Notes under the pieces: generated by a model | What the model was told of the DNA's origin: nothing | What the model saw: the letters and a program-made list of their open reading frames with translations, nothing else | Database searches by the model: none | Position numbers and translations under genes: made by a program | In this document: one piece after another, positions 34,431 to 44,998 of the stretch | How the letters are laid out: each line of letters opens with the position of its first letter | How positions within the stretch are numbered: position 1 is the first letter of the stretch | Assembly (NCBI RefSeq): GCF_018446385.1 | Contig: NC_056001.1 | Span: 8,017,600-8,081,599 of the forward strand | Origin: Zingiber officinale | Taxonomy: Eukaryota > Streptophyta > Magnoliopsida > Zingiberales > Zingiberaceae | Direction: 5' to 3' | Length of the DNA stretch: 64,000 nucleotides

Positions 34431-35040
34431 GAGACAGAGTCTAATTACTAGTCAATATTATTATGCTAACACTTATTTTGCAGGTTATTATTTGGTTTAT
34501 TCGACTAATACACTTTGTAGGGCAAGAAGAGCACAAAAGCCTCGGGTGAACAATACCCGAGGCGTCTTCTAAGAGATGGAAGACACCTTCAAGCATTGGA
34601 AGGCGCCTTAGCATTGTTCAGAGAAGGCGCATTCGGTGCATGGAAGGCGCCTTTCGCAGGATAAAGTTCAGATTTCCTCAAAGATAAGGGTCAGGCTATT
34701 CAGGATTAGACTTATCATATTGGAGGCACCTTCAAGGCCTTTGAAGGTGCCTTCCATGGTCAATAAAAGGACTGCTCGCCCAAGCCAGGAAACAATTCAC
34801 TCATACGAACATCTACGCTTCTGATTGGACTTTTGAACGCTCTAACTTCCTGCTACAACTCTACTGCAACATTGCTACACTCATTTACCACTAAGAAGCT
34901 GCCCAAACACCGACCTCAAGCCAACCATCTTCGAAAGAGTATTTGGTAAACTTTCATTTGTATACTTAATTATTGTAAAAAGACAAGTGTAGTGTGTTGC
35001 ACTTGTTCCGACTTTCTTTGTACTCCATTCCCTCTTCTGG
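34431..35040 (+). repeat. Right part of the older plus-oriented LTR, with palindromes and TATA-like box
   Basis: Words such as GGAAGGCGCC, CGAGGCGTCTTC and GGCACCTTC...GAAGGTGCC fill 34555-34757. CAATAAAAGGACTGC follows at 34761-34775, in TATA position for plus-strand transcription. The segment continues the pieces at 25380-25752 and 27029-27126. Confidence 0.55.
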
Positions 35041-36043
35041 AGTATCTTCTCCCGAACATTAGGAGTATCTTCGAAAGAGCATCATAAATATCTCCCACTG
35101 AAGATTAGGAGTATCTTCCATTGAGTATCAAAAGTATCTTCCACTAAGCATCAAAGCTAGCTTCCATCGAGGATTAGAGGCTCTGAAGTTTTTGATTAAG
35201 GATACGTGGTAATCAATGAGCAGAGAAGCTAGTAGTGAAAGTCAAATTTGATTCCCTTGATTCCTTTCTCTCAATATGTGACGATCAATGAATGGAGAAG
35301 TGAGTAGTGAATGTCAGATATAATTTACTTGATGTCTTCCTCTTAATACATGATGATCAATGAATGAAGAAGCGAGTAGCAGATGTGGCAAAAAAAGGTA
35401 ATTCACTCTTCCTAGCACCCCCACAATCCGTCCCTAAGCCAACAAGGAGGAGGTAAATCACGGGTGGCTATTAGCCATTAGTACGGGTGACCAAGGCATA
35501 GAGGAAGGTATGCTCGGACACACTGAGTTTCAACCCAAAACCTCATGTGACAACACCTCATGCCTCAACCGCCATACTGCCCCGAGGGGACTAGTAGTGG
35601 ATGTCAGATTTGATTTACTTAATGCCTTCCTCTTAATACATGATGATCAATGAGTGGAAAAGCGAGTAACAATTGTTAGAAGTTGTGCCTTCATTGACTA
35701 GTACATGGGAAGGTGAAGGAGCATGAGACAATCGATGTGAAAATGCTTTTCACACACTTATATAAGCACTAGAAGAGGCAAGTCAGAGGGAGGATGATTT
35801 TCTTATTCTTGCAAGCGAAGGCCACTCTTCTTCATTAAGTTTTCCTTCTTCTACTTCATCTTCTTCTCTTCTTCCTTTCTTCTCACTAGTGACTGATTTG
35901 AGTATTGGAGGGATTGCGCTAGTAAAGCCAACCTAAGTTCTCACTTGTGTTAATTTCTCAAGTTTCTGGATCTGAAGGGGGGTTGATGACCTATCTAACT
36001 TTCTAGGGAGGAGGGGCCTGAGCGAGCAGAAAAAAAATACCAT
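35040..36043 (+). repeat. Tat-type gypsy solo LTR, second copy
   Basis: The part at 35690-36043 is highly similar to 19970-20335, and 35040-35390 shares the CATCAGAAGTATCTTCCA repeats with 19480-19600. A SINE interrupts it. Unlike the first copy it is not followed by a Tat leader. Confidence 0.65.
35395..35590 (-). mobile_element. tRNA-derived SINE, copy 2
   Basis: On the minus strand the head reads CAGTATGGCGGTTGAGGC, then GGGTTGAAACTCAG (A-box-like and B-box-like). The shared body contains CCTCTATGCCTTGGTCACC and GATTTACCTCCTCC. A run of seven A/T bases lies at its 3' end (35391-35397). It splits a duplicated LTR phrase (AGCAGATGTGG on the left, GTAGTGGATGTCAGA on the right), as expected for an insertion. 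Confidence 0.75.
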
Positions 36044-36194
36044 CAATAAATATAATAAATCATAGTATTTATTAATAAAAAACTAATGAAGGTGCAAATT
36101 CAGAATAGTAACTTCAACTTTTCCACTCATTTGTCCATCATGATATAAATACATGGTGGTAAAGGTGATTAAGTTTATCCCAGATATTTCTCAT

Positions 36195-36400
36195 CGTCTA
36201 TTCCTAAGTTGACAAAAGGCGATTGCACTAACCCCCAGCACCCCCACCAATCCATCTCAGGGCTAACATGAAAGAGGTAAATCACATGTGGCTACTAGCC
36301 TTTGGAATAATGACTGACGCATGAGGGAGAAATTTACTTCGGCTATGCTGAGATTCGAACTATAAGCAACACCTCATATGCTAGCCACTAGATCCTCATA
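36195..36400 (-). mobile_element. tRNA-derived SINE, copy 3 (best tRNA-like head)
   Basis: On the minus strand the head reads AGTGGCTAGCATATGAGG (A box) and, about 20 bases on, AGTTCGAATCTCAGC (B box). The body matches the other copies. This copy best shows the tRNA origin of the family. Confidence 0.8.
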
Positions 36401-36407
36401 GTCTATC

Positions 36408-36555
36408 CTCATGGCGGCAAAAGGCAAATACGCGCGCCTCCAGCGCCCCTGCCAACCCGTCCGAGAGCCAACACGGAGGAGGTAAATCATGGACGATTAC
36501 TAGCTAACCTTTAGAATAGTGATTAACACATAAGGGAGACATTTACCTCAGATCT
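36408..36555 (-). mobile_element. tRNA-derived SINE, copy 4 (truncated)
   Basis: The body matches copies 1-3 (GAGGAGGTAAATCATGG and ATAAGGGAGACATTTACC on the plus strand). The tRNA-like head is missing. It lies directly next to copy 3 in the same orientation. Confidence 0.65.
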
Positions 36556-36559
36556 ATCC

Positions 36560-37522
36560 TCAGATTTTATAAAGGGAGGTAAATAATAAAGTCAGCTTAA
36601 AGCCAACCACCAAATTAACCAGAAGGTGGAAGAAATTTTTTTTTCTTCGAGGACATGCATCAATCAGAAATTGATCCTTTATCCGATTGTAATAAATTTA
36701 CCACCCGTTAGTCAATTGGATATTCCGTGGGACATAATTTAAAGACACGATAGCATATTTAATATGTTAAATTAGAGTAATGGACATATAATATCCTAAA
36801 TTTAATATGCCCTTTTATAATCCTAGCACTTTACACTTTACCGCAATAGGCTGCAAGTTCTAATTCATTTGCCAAAGGAAGAAAACGCCTAAGGTGAATA
36901 CTTGGAAGTCTTGAAGCCCGTTTTTGTTCTTTCAGGTTTTGGTTTTTATTCTTCATTGTTGCTTTCGTTAGGAGTCATTTCACACAAAATATTGCCCTGA
37001 AAGCAAATCTTCTCTAACAATGTGACCACTGCTTACATAACACATAGCTCAAGCAATAAAGAATCATTTTCAGATATAGATTAAGGTTTAAGAAACAATC
37101 ACCTCAGGAACAATGTCAGATATTAATTGTAGTGAAATTGGAAAGGGAAAAGTGCCAACAATACGAAGGTTCTGTTACACGTTGATTCTGTATGACAAAC
37201 ATAACAATTCTGCTATAATGCATAAATGAAATAAGCTCTTTGCTGGAAAAATGACATCTCATTGAATAAAGCAAAAAAATATAAAAATGCGTATGTTAGA
37301 AAGGATGACGACGCCTTCAATGGCATACATGTATCGGTAACATGTAGTTTACAGATGAAAGTCAAATATACCCAAGAACACACATGTATTTTTGAAAAAC
37401 ATACACTAAACCATATTTGCAGAGGGAAATACCCATGGCAACACAGATAACAGACAGTAAAATATGTCGTGTTACTCTCAGAAGGTCCCGTTATTTTATG
37501 CTAAACTGATGTTGGAGGTAAA
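36560..37522. other. Intergenic region without recognised features
   Basis: AT-rich sequence downstream of the TPR pseudogene. I see no gene or repeat family. Confidence 0.5.
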
Positions 37523-39467
37523 TTATATATCATAGGCACTCCAATGCTCCAACATTTGGTGCAGTTTTGAAGTTTGTCGATGAAGTAAAGGTTCGAGTCT
37601 GGAAGACGAAACACCACTCGGCCATCTTTTTGCATCATACATTTCATTCCATGCCTGCACTATCTCATCAATCTTGAAACCCAATCCTGGAATAATAGCA
37701 GATTTCATAGTCATTTCACTAAAAACTACAGTATCTGAGATGTTCATTTAATGGAAGAATGATAATATGTTATATCACAGATGACTCTTAAACCATACTT
37801 CTAGATTGGGAAGAAAATTGAGTGGAGGCATTATTCAGTTGCTAATCATGTCTGTTCATGGGCTTGAATTGCAAAACTGGAGTCAAATTAGCATTTAGAT
37901 GAACTTTGATGCTTAACTTGCACAAAGCTATCAGGAGTGGACAAATCCTTGGAAAACATCTTTCAATAAAGAGATGTGGAAAGTATTTGTCAGCCAACAT
38001 TACTCCACAGATTTACTATCACAATCCAAAAATTCTACCACATCAACATCCTTAGTCGTTCTTTAACTAGCATGAGTTTAAAAACTGTAAGTTGTAGTTG
38101 CTAACTCGAATTCATAATGCTTGGTTGCTTCAAAAACAAGGTTTATGATGATTGCTCAAAAGAGCTCAAAAGTTTATAGTGGAAAATTTAGATAGCCATG
38201 TTTATGTTAAGCATAATCATTAACCTAAGCATTTGACATGGAGAAAGCATTAACAGAAAACTAGTGGAAATTTTTTGCAAACACCAACAGAAATTGAGAA
38301 TACCTAGTCTTTGAAGATTTAGGAACTTAAATTTCAGGACAATTGGATGATTAACAAATTATATAATAAGCAACAATAAAAGATCTTTCAGTCTCACTAA
38401 TCTCTTTAAGGATAGATTTTTTACATTCTTGAGTAGTTTCATTGGCACAATGGCTTTTGACCATCACAGCAATATCAGTTGAAGAAGCTTTAGCCAGCGT
38501 AAATTTATCCATTGCTGTCATGAGGCACTCTTCCCAAAGTGCAATGCCTGATTTGAATTCCACAACAGATCGCTCATAAAGCACAGTTCCTCATAAAGCA
38601 CTCTTCCCAAAGGCACTCTTCAGATGTAGTGATTGTCACCAAGTCGCGCCCTTTATCCATAAATTTGATAAGGAAAGTCTCTAGTCTTGGAAATTTGTTA
38701 CAAATGATCTCCCTCAACTGCAACATTGCGCAATTAGCTGGTACCTGAGCATATCTAATATCTTCGCCAAAGAGTAACTTCATACTCTTCATAAACTCTT
38801 CTTTAGCTTGAACATGCTTCTCATCCACGACCACAATCTTCTCCACATACTTATAGCTCTTCTTCTTCCTTAGCTTCTGTTTCTTCACTGGAGTTTATGG
38901 AAGTGGAGAAACTGCCCTATCGTCGAACATGGTGGTCATTTCCTTAATCTCTTTTTTCATTCGTTCTGAAATCTCCAACGCTGCAATATTATTTGGTTCC
39001 AATCTCAAAACTAAATCAGCATCCTCGCAGGCTAAATCCAACATGTCCAAGGCTTCAAAGCATTTAGCCCTCTTCACCAGAGCCTTACTGTAATTGGGAA
39101 CAACCTCAGGGGCAAGGTTACATTCATTGATTGCTTGGTGGTAGTCCTCAGGGTTCATCTGCATACAAGAAGCTGCCATGTTGCTGCGGACGTATGCAAC
39201 ACCAATATGGTTCTTTGGAAGAAGCTTAATGGCTTTCTCGTATTTCAGGAGGGCGTCCTCGTACTCCCTTCTCTGGAACAACTTGTTGCCTTCTTTCTTG
39301 TCCTGAGCCATCTCAATGAAGATTGTTGTATCTTCGTTAACAAATGTAGCGCTACGGTTGAAAGATCTGGACTTTTTGGGCCCTGATACTCTCAGTCTAA
39401 CCGAGGCACTCCTATCCTTAAGACCTGGCTTATTCATTTCCATTTTGCAATACTCGATCCTAATCAC
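37523..39467 (-). pseudogene. PHOX/CLMP1-like TPR-PB1 gene, decayed
   Basis: Intact relatives are cytosolic scaffold proteins of about 750 residues with an N-terminal TPR domain, a PB1 domain and a long C-terminal region. Here the TPR part is clear (39350-38950, KKEGNKLFQRREYEDALLKY onward). It ends in an in-frame TAA at 38895-38897, after which the same frame continues through a basic stretch into PB1 (MKLLFGEDIRYAQVP, about 38780). PB1 breaks off after DLVTITTSEE and jumps, with a frame change, to the C-terminal segment [19 protein letters not shown] (from about 38580). About 300 residues are lost between them. An intron is kept (about 38424-37687) and the last exon encodes [20 protein letters not shown] to the stop at 37523. 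The kept intron shows it is not a retrocopy. Joining the exons at the visible sites gives another stop. Confidence 0.85.
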
Positions 39468-40193
39468 AATCTTTTCTTATAAAAAACAATTCTCGTCTTC
39501 GATTACTAAAATTTGCGAAGAATATAAAAAGAATATCCACGAAGAACACAATTTACGAAAAATGCAAGAGTGCAGAGAACGGGTTTCAGCTGATTTAACG
39601 GGTCTTCCAACAAACCCTAGATAGCCGAAGCGCAAGTGCGCAATTGCACGAGTAAAAAACACAGTGTCGCAGTAGGGTTCTCAAATTTCCCCCCAGATAA
39701 GCCGTAGTAATCAGGAATCCAATCTCATCCAAATATCAAATTCCAACAAGAATCAACGAAGCGGAACCTCAAATCATTTTGATATGAGAAAGGGAACTTA
39801 TCTGAACCAAGGCTCCTGTTCCTAGTCTCATCGACACCCGAAACACCTGCGACCAAAATCCCCGTCTCCCGCCTCCGGAACTCAAAAAGTCGGAATCTTT
39901 CGGGTCCCAGGAGGTTGGAATTCCCTTTCCTCGAGAAAGGGCACAAATTGCTCACCAAATGCAGAGGACCCCCATGTCTCGTAGAAGCTCGAAAGCTCTC
40001 CACCATGACCCCGTGGGTCATCCGAGATGGCATGGGGCGGAGGTTGCTGAGGCCGCCGGGTCGAAACTCAGTGGCAACGGGGGAATGTATTCCACCCGGT
40101 CCGTCCCAGGTGCTGCGATTTACCTTTGCTGCAATCGAAAGCTCTCCACCATCCCCTAATTGGACGACGGGCGCAACAATGCCTAGATACGGG
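39468..40193 (-). other. Upstream region of the TPR pseudogene
   Basis: This holds what would be the 5' leader and promoter. Open frames on both strands (for example 39725-40285) look like chance frames in balanced-composition DNA. I recognise no conserved protein. Confidence 0.4.
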
Positions 40194-40329
40194 GTTAATT
40201 CGATCCTACCTGTACAGGCACTGTCCCAACCTCTCACATTTGGATGGTGGGACCCACACTTAAGTAGTGGGTCCCACCACCTCATTGTGAGAGGTTGGGG
40301 CAGTACCTATACAGGTAGGATGAAATTTA
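40194..40329. mobile_element. Foldback MITE with 12-bp flanking duplication
   Basis: Nearly the whole 136 bp folds on itself. The left arm reads GATCCTACCTGTACAGGCAC and its reverse complement, with few changes, is at 40295-40322. Inner arms GGTGGGACCCAC and GTGGGTCCCACC pair perfectly. The flanks CCTAGATACGGG (40182-40193 and 40330-40341) are identical. A 9-bp duplication would suggest Mutator; the observed 12 bp leaves the superfamily open. Confidence 0.8.
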
Positions 40330-40341
40330 CCTAGATACGGG

Positions 40342-41084
40342 TAGTAGATTGTTGTCACACGCCCCCACACTTTTTGGCGGTGAGGTGGGTGGAGGCAGGG
40401 CGCGTATGGTCATGTGACGACGCATCATAATTAATATATTTATATATAGGATTTTATAGGGCTGAAAAATCATGTGGTTGAATTTTAACACACCGGGTGA
40501 GAAATATTTTTTTTTTTAAAAAAAAAGAATATATAGAATTAAAATAGAGTATTATATCAGTTGGTCGATTGCTTGCAAAGTACGTGGATGATGCTAAGAA
40601 TTTCTTACGTGTCATTTAAAATTTTGACATTTGAGTTTCTCTGGGTTACAACTTTATTTTTGAGAGAAGGATCGAGAGGAGGCGTTGGATCACCAAATGC
40701 GCTTACAAAGTTTGTGAGAAGAGTTAAAAGGAAGGCAGCTATGAGGTGTTCTTGTTCAGATACTTCGATGTTTAATTTAGTTTATAGTAGTGTTCGTATA
40801 TGTGAACATACCTTGGCTTATAAACGTGGCTTCTTTTATAACATCTTTGAAATGATGTTCTTTTCTCATTAATTAAATGTCATGTCATGGTAAAAAAAAT
40901 TTCACATCAATATATCTTCGCTATAGGTGATTGCCCATACTCTATATTTTGTATAATCATCCCACTCCATATGCTTTGCCACGTGTCATTGTGTTTATAA
41001 CGTTAGTCCATGAGATAAGTGTCCATTGGACTTAAGTGTACGTCGCATTAAGTAATGGAAGCTTGAGCATGTTGTTGTAAGTTG
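40342..41084. other. Intergenic region
   Basis: No protein or repeat family recognised. The open frame at 40561-40872 has no features of a known family. Confidence 0.4.
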
Positions 41085-41451
41085 TCGAGAGAGCTGAGCC
41101 CCTAAAGTCGAATGAATTTAGAGGTGAGAAAAGCATATATTGGATCAAGAAGCTAAGCTCCTGAATCGGATGGACTGACTAGAGTAAGAGAACTAGATCG
41201 AGGAGTTGAACCTCAAGAGTCAAGTGAAGAGATTGGAGGTGAGGAGAGCATTGGATCGGGGAGATGAACTCTTGGAGTTCGATAGACCGACTGGAGGTGA
41301 GTATAGCACTGGATCATGGAGCTGAGCCCTTGGAGTCAGACGGATCACCTAGAGGTGAGCAGAGCATCGGATCAAGGAGTTTGAACCCTTGAAATTGGGT
41401 GGACCAATTCAACATGAGCAGAGCATGGGATCAAAAAACTAAGCTCCTAGA

Positions 41452-41546
41452 CAGGGACGGATCCAAAAATTAAAGATGTACTGGGCTTAAACTTGGGAAG
41501 GCTTAAATTTAATATATTAAATTATATATATTATTAAAAAATAATA

Positions 41547-41630
<84 letters not shown>

Positions 41631-42321
41631 GAAAAAATTTATTATTTATTCAACAAAATGTGACTACCAAATTTTGAAATATAAAAATCATTTATATAAA
41701 ATTTACATCTATATCCTTAACTAACTCTCATTTAATAAATTGGGCATATATAATTAAACTCATTATATTAAGTAAAATTCTTATTTGATATTGGTACTAA
41801 AATATAGGATGAAAAAGTATGATGAACCCACTAGCATACACGTAAGTGTATCAGATTACGTCCACTTACACCTTGACATATCACATCAATATCGTATCAA
41901 ATTCGACAGACATAATTAATTAATTAGAAAGCTCATTATTCAATATGGTTGGATACTGATCCAAAAAAAATCAATCCATCCAAATTACATATGTTTTATT
42001 ATATTATTCATGTAATAAAATTATATATGATTTGACCATTTGGATCGTCAATAAATTATTTTAAAATATGATTTAAAAGGACAAGTTAAAAAATCAATAA
42101 TGAAAATATCATATGTTTTATTGATTTATTTGTTTTTTCAAAATTTATTATGCAACGTGATTTGTTTCCATTTGATGTTCAATGTGCAAACTACGTATGA
42201 AAATGAATCAGACTCATTTAAATGCCTCAGTGCAGCAGGAAAAATTCAATAGGAAAAGGGTACTTACTTGACTTTGGGGTGGGCTACAGCTCAGTACTGT
42301 CCTAATATAAATCCGTCTCTG
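41452..42321. mobile_element. Non-autonomous hAT element with 8-bp target duplication
   Basis: The ends are CAGGGACGGATCC and AAATCCGTCTCTG, inverted repeats with few changes. The flanks are CTCCTAGA (41444-41451) and CTCTTAGA (42322-42329), seven of eight matching. The inside is AT-rich, includes a (TA)n run at 41552-41628, and encodes no transposase. Confidence 0.82.
41552..41628. repeat. (TA)n microsatellite
   Basis: About 38 uninterrupted TA units inside the hAT element. It is long enough to be length-variable and prone to assembly error. Confidence 0.95.
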
Positions 42322-42565
42322 CTCTTAGAGTCAGGTGATCCAACTAGAGATGAGTAGAGCACTGGATCGGAGAGCTAAGCCTCTGAAGTCAAGTGAATCG
42401 ATTGGAGATGAGTAAAGCATTGGATCAAGGAACTGAGTCGCTGGAGTCATGTGCACCAACTGGGGTACTGAGTTGAATGGAAGTGACTTAGAAGATTTGA
42501 CCTAAATGTCAAGTGAACTGCAATCGAGAGAGGAGAGCTAAGTCGGATAAGATCCTAGGGTGGTG

Positions 42566-43499
42566 AGCCAATTGATCATGATTCTTCTCACTTTGGGCAA
42601 TTCAAGTGGAAGCGACTCAGTTAATCCTCTTTGACTGTTGACCACCCTTTCACTAGGATTATTATTATCTTAACGTACGTATGTGGAGGTCCTTGATTCC
42701 TTCTGTATCTAGAGATGAAGGTAAGTTAGGGCTATACATTATAGCTCACCCTAAATATTTTTTAAGTTTTATTAGGGGGTGTTTGGTTAAATGATAAGAA
42801 TAATTATGGATATAAGTTTGATAGTATGATGAAATAGGAATAAGAATGGAAATGAAATCCATCAAATTATATGAGTTTGGTTGATTCCCATAAATCTAGT
42901 AATCATTCTCAAAATATCATTCCTAAATCCACAATCCAAACACTATTTTTTACTATCATTCCATTTCCTTATTTTCAAATATATCAACCAACCACCCTCT
43001 AAATTTATCATAAAAATTGAATGTGAGTTTGCCAATTTCTCATCGTAAGGCTCACAACACCGAGTTCAAACACAACGACGATGGATCCTTGGGTAACATT
43101 TACAATTTTGCATGTTGCACCAACTCCTGTGTTTACGGGAAAAAAATTTAAAATTTTGATCAGGTCCATGCAACTCCGGTGTTTTTATAAAATACCTATA
43201 TAAGTTTTATTAAATATTAATTTTTTTTAACAAAAATAAATGAATCGAATAATCGAATAAAATGAAGTTGCTAAATTAGAATTGAACTGTGACATAATAT
43301 AGAAACTGAAATTAATTTGAATTTAATAGTCAAATTATTACTCAACTAAATATAATTAGATTACAGTGATCCAATTAATTTTAAACGAACTAAGAAATTT
43401 TTTAATCTGGTCTTTTCTTTTTATTTTTCCACTACACAGCAACCTTCTCATACTGCCTTGCGTCCAAACACTGACTTAACGCCGACTTTTCCTCTTAAT
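42566..43499. other. Intergenic region
   Basis: AT-rich with no recognised gene. Phrases at 42775-43010 (GGGGGTGTTTGGTTAAATGA and a matching inverted phrase AACCAACCACCCTC) suggest a MITE-like unit with long inverted ends. Confidence 0.45.
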
Positions 43500-44292
43500 T
43501 AAGGATGTAAACGAGTTGAATCGAGTCAAATAATATTATACTTGAACTTGACTCGTTTAAGTTATATTCGGGCTTGAGATCAGCTCAAGCTCGAATCGAA
43601 CTTTTATCATAAGGCTCGAGCTCGGCTTGTTTTGAAATTACTAAGCTCATGAACAGTTCGAGCTCGGCTTGTTATGAGCTCGATTATCATAGTTAATGAG
43701 TCTAACTCGTTAAGAGAGCTCGAGCTCATTATCGAACTCGTTTTAGAACTCATTTTTGGACTCGTTTTAAGACTCATTTTAATTTGCTGGCTTATTAAGC
43801 GAGCTCGAAAACACATTTGAATAAATATTTAACAAACCTAACAACTAAAATAATATAAACTTAACACATCATTGAATATCCTAAACTACTACATTAAACT
43901 TTCAAACTCAACACACCATTGAACATGTTTACGAGCCCTTTAATCGAGCTGAGCTCGAGCTCGAATTCACAAGCTTATAAACGAACATGTTCTCAAGCAC
44001 TTTAAAAGAGTCGAGCTCGAGTCCGAGTTCACGAGCCTATAAACGAACATATTCACGAACCCTTTCAACGAGCCGAGCTCGAGCTCGAGTCCGAGCTCGC
44101 GAGCCTTTAATGAACATGTGTGTGAGCTCATGAGCCGAATATCCTTAAGCTCAAGCTCAGCTCGATAAAATTGTCAAGCTCGAAATCGAGCTCGAGCTCG
44201 ACTCGATAAGCTAAACGAACGAATTCAAATAAGTTTTTTACCAAATCGAGCTCCGAATAGCCTGCGAATCATTTGGTTCATTTAAATCCCTA
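43500..44292. mobile_element. GAGCTC-rich inverted-repeat element
   Basis: The left end TAAGGATGTAAACGAG and the right end TTTAAATCCCTA are imperfect inverted repeats. The inside is dominated by GAGCTCGAGCTCG-like words with repeats of GAACATGTTCACGAGCC-like phrases. No clean target duplication was found. Its open frames are low-complexity by-products. Confidence 0.55.
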
Positions 44293-44338
44293 CTTATGAT
44301 GTCCTCTCTCTTTTTTTTTTAATGTATTTCTCTACCGA

Positions 44339-44926
44339 TGTGATGATAAGGGAGAGTCCACCTATCACAAGTCAATTGACATGGTATTGGTCAAAGTCAA
44401 GGCGGTTAATGTCGGGCTTACGGTTATCCCGATCGGCAAAGGAGTGGTCGATCGGACATCATCCGGCCGGTCAGAGCATCATGGGTCGGTCGGCAGGAAA
44501 ACAAGTCGCTTGCACCGCCCATTCAGCGCAAGGAATGACATTACATAGGAGGAGACAAGAAAGCAAAAGAGAACACACCATCTATCATTAAATATGAAAA
44601 AACCAAGATAAAGAAGAACACTACTAAATTATCATCAATGCACAGAAGTCAGGACAAAGAAGTCTTCCTCTGACAATTAATATCATTAAATAAGGCAAAT
44701 AAACAATCACAGAAAAAAGTTTAAAAGGGTACGCCAGGTATGAAAAAGGTAAGATTTATCATTTTCTTGATTACTCATTCTCTTCCTAATTTTGACTAGA
44801 GCGTTGGAGGGCCAATCTCAGGGACCCCTTCCCTGGTTTTGTTTTCTTTTGTAGGATTGTAGTCTTCATCCCATCAGCGATCACCCCATCCCCATCTTTC
44901 CAGCTTCCTTCATTCGGACAGGATCA
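44339..44926 (+). repeat. 5' LTR of the large Tat element
   Basis: The LTR ends GGATCA at 44926 directly before ATTTGGCGTCGTTTGTGGGA, the Tat-lineage leader/primer site. GGTCAAAGTCAAGG near 44390 is shared with the LTR at 2745. The left end is uncertain by some tens of bases. Confidence 0.6.
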
Positions 44927-44998
44927 ATTTGGCGTCGTTTGTGGGAACGTAGCCTGCATCCGAATATGAATATGGAAAAGTTGGACGACTCACAATAA

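Larger units (their letters stand above)
41085..42565. repeat. 58-bp tandem array, split by a hAT element
   Basis: Imperfect units carry GGATCGGGGAGCTGAGC-like, TTGGAGTC and TGGAGGTGAG phrases. Starts at 41253, 41311 and 41369 give a period of 58 bp. The array resumes after the hAT element at 42322. It resembles U3 arrays of Tat-type LTRs. Confidence 0.7.

Noticed and set aside
39725-40285. 186-codon minus-strand frame upstream of the TPR pseudogene
   Set aside because: It runs through the foldback MITE and has no protein-like conservation that I can recognise.
43607-43816. Serine-rich frame in the GAGCTC-rich element
   Set aside because: It is a by-product of repeated GAGCTC words.
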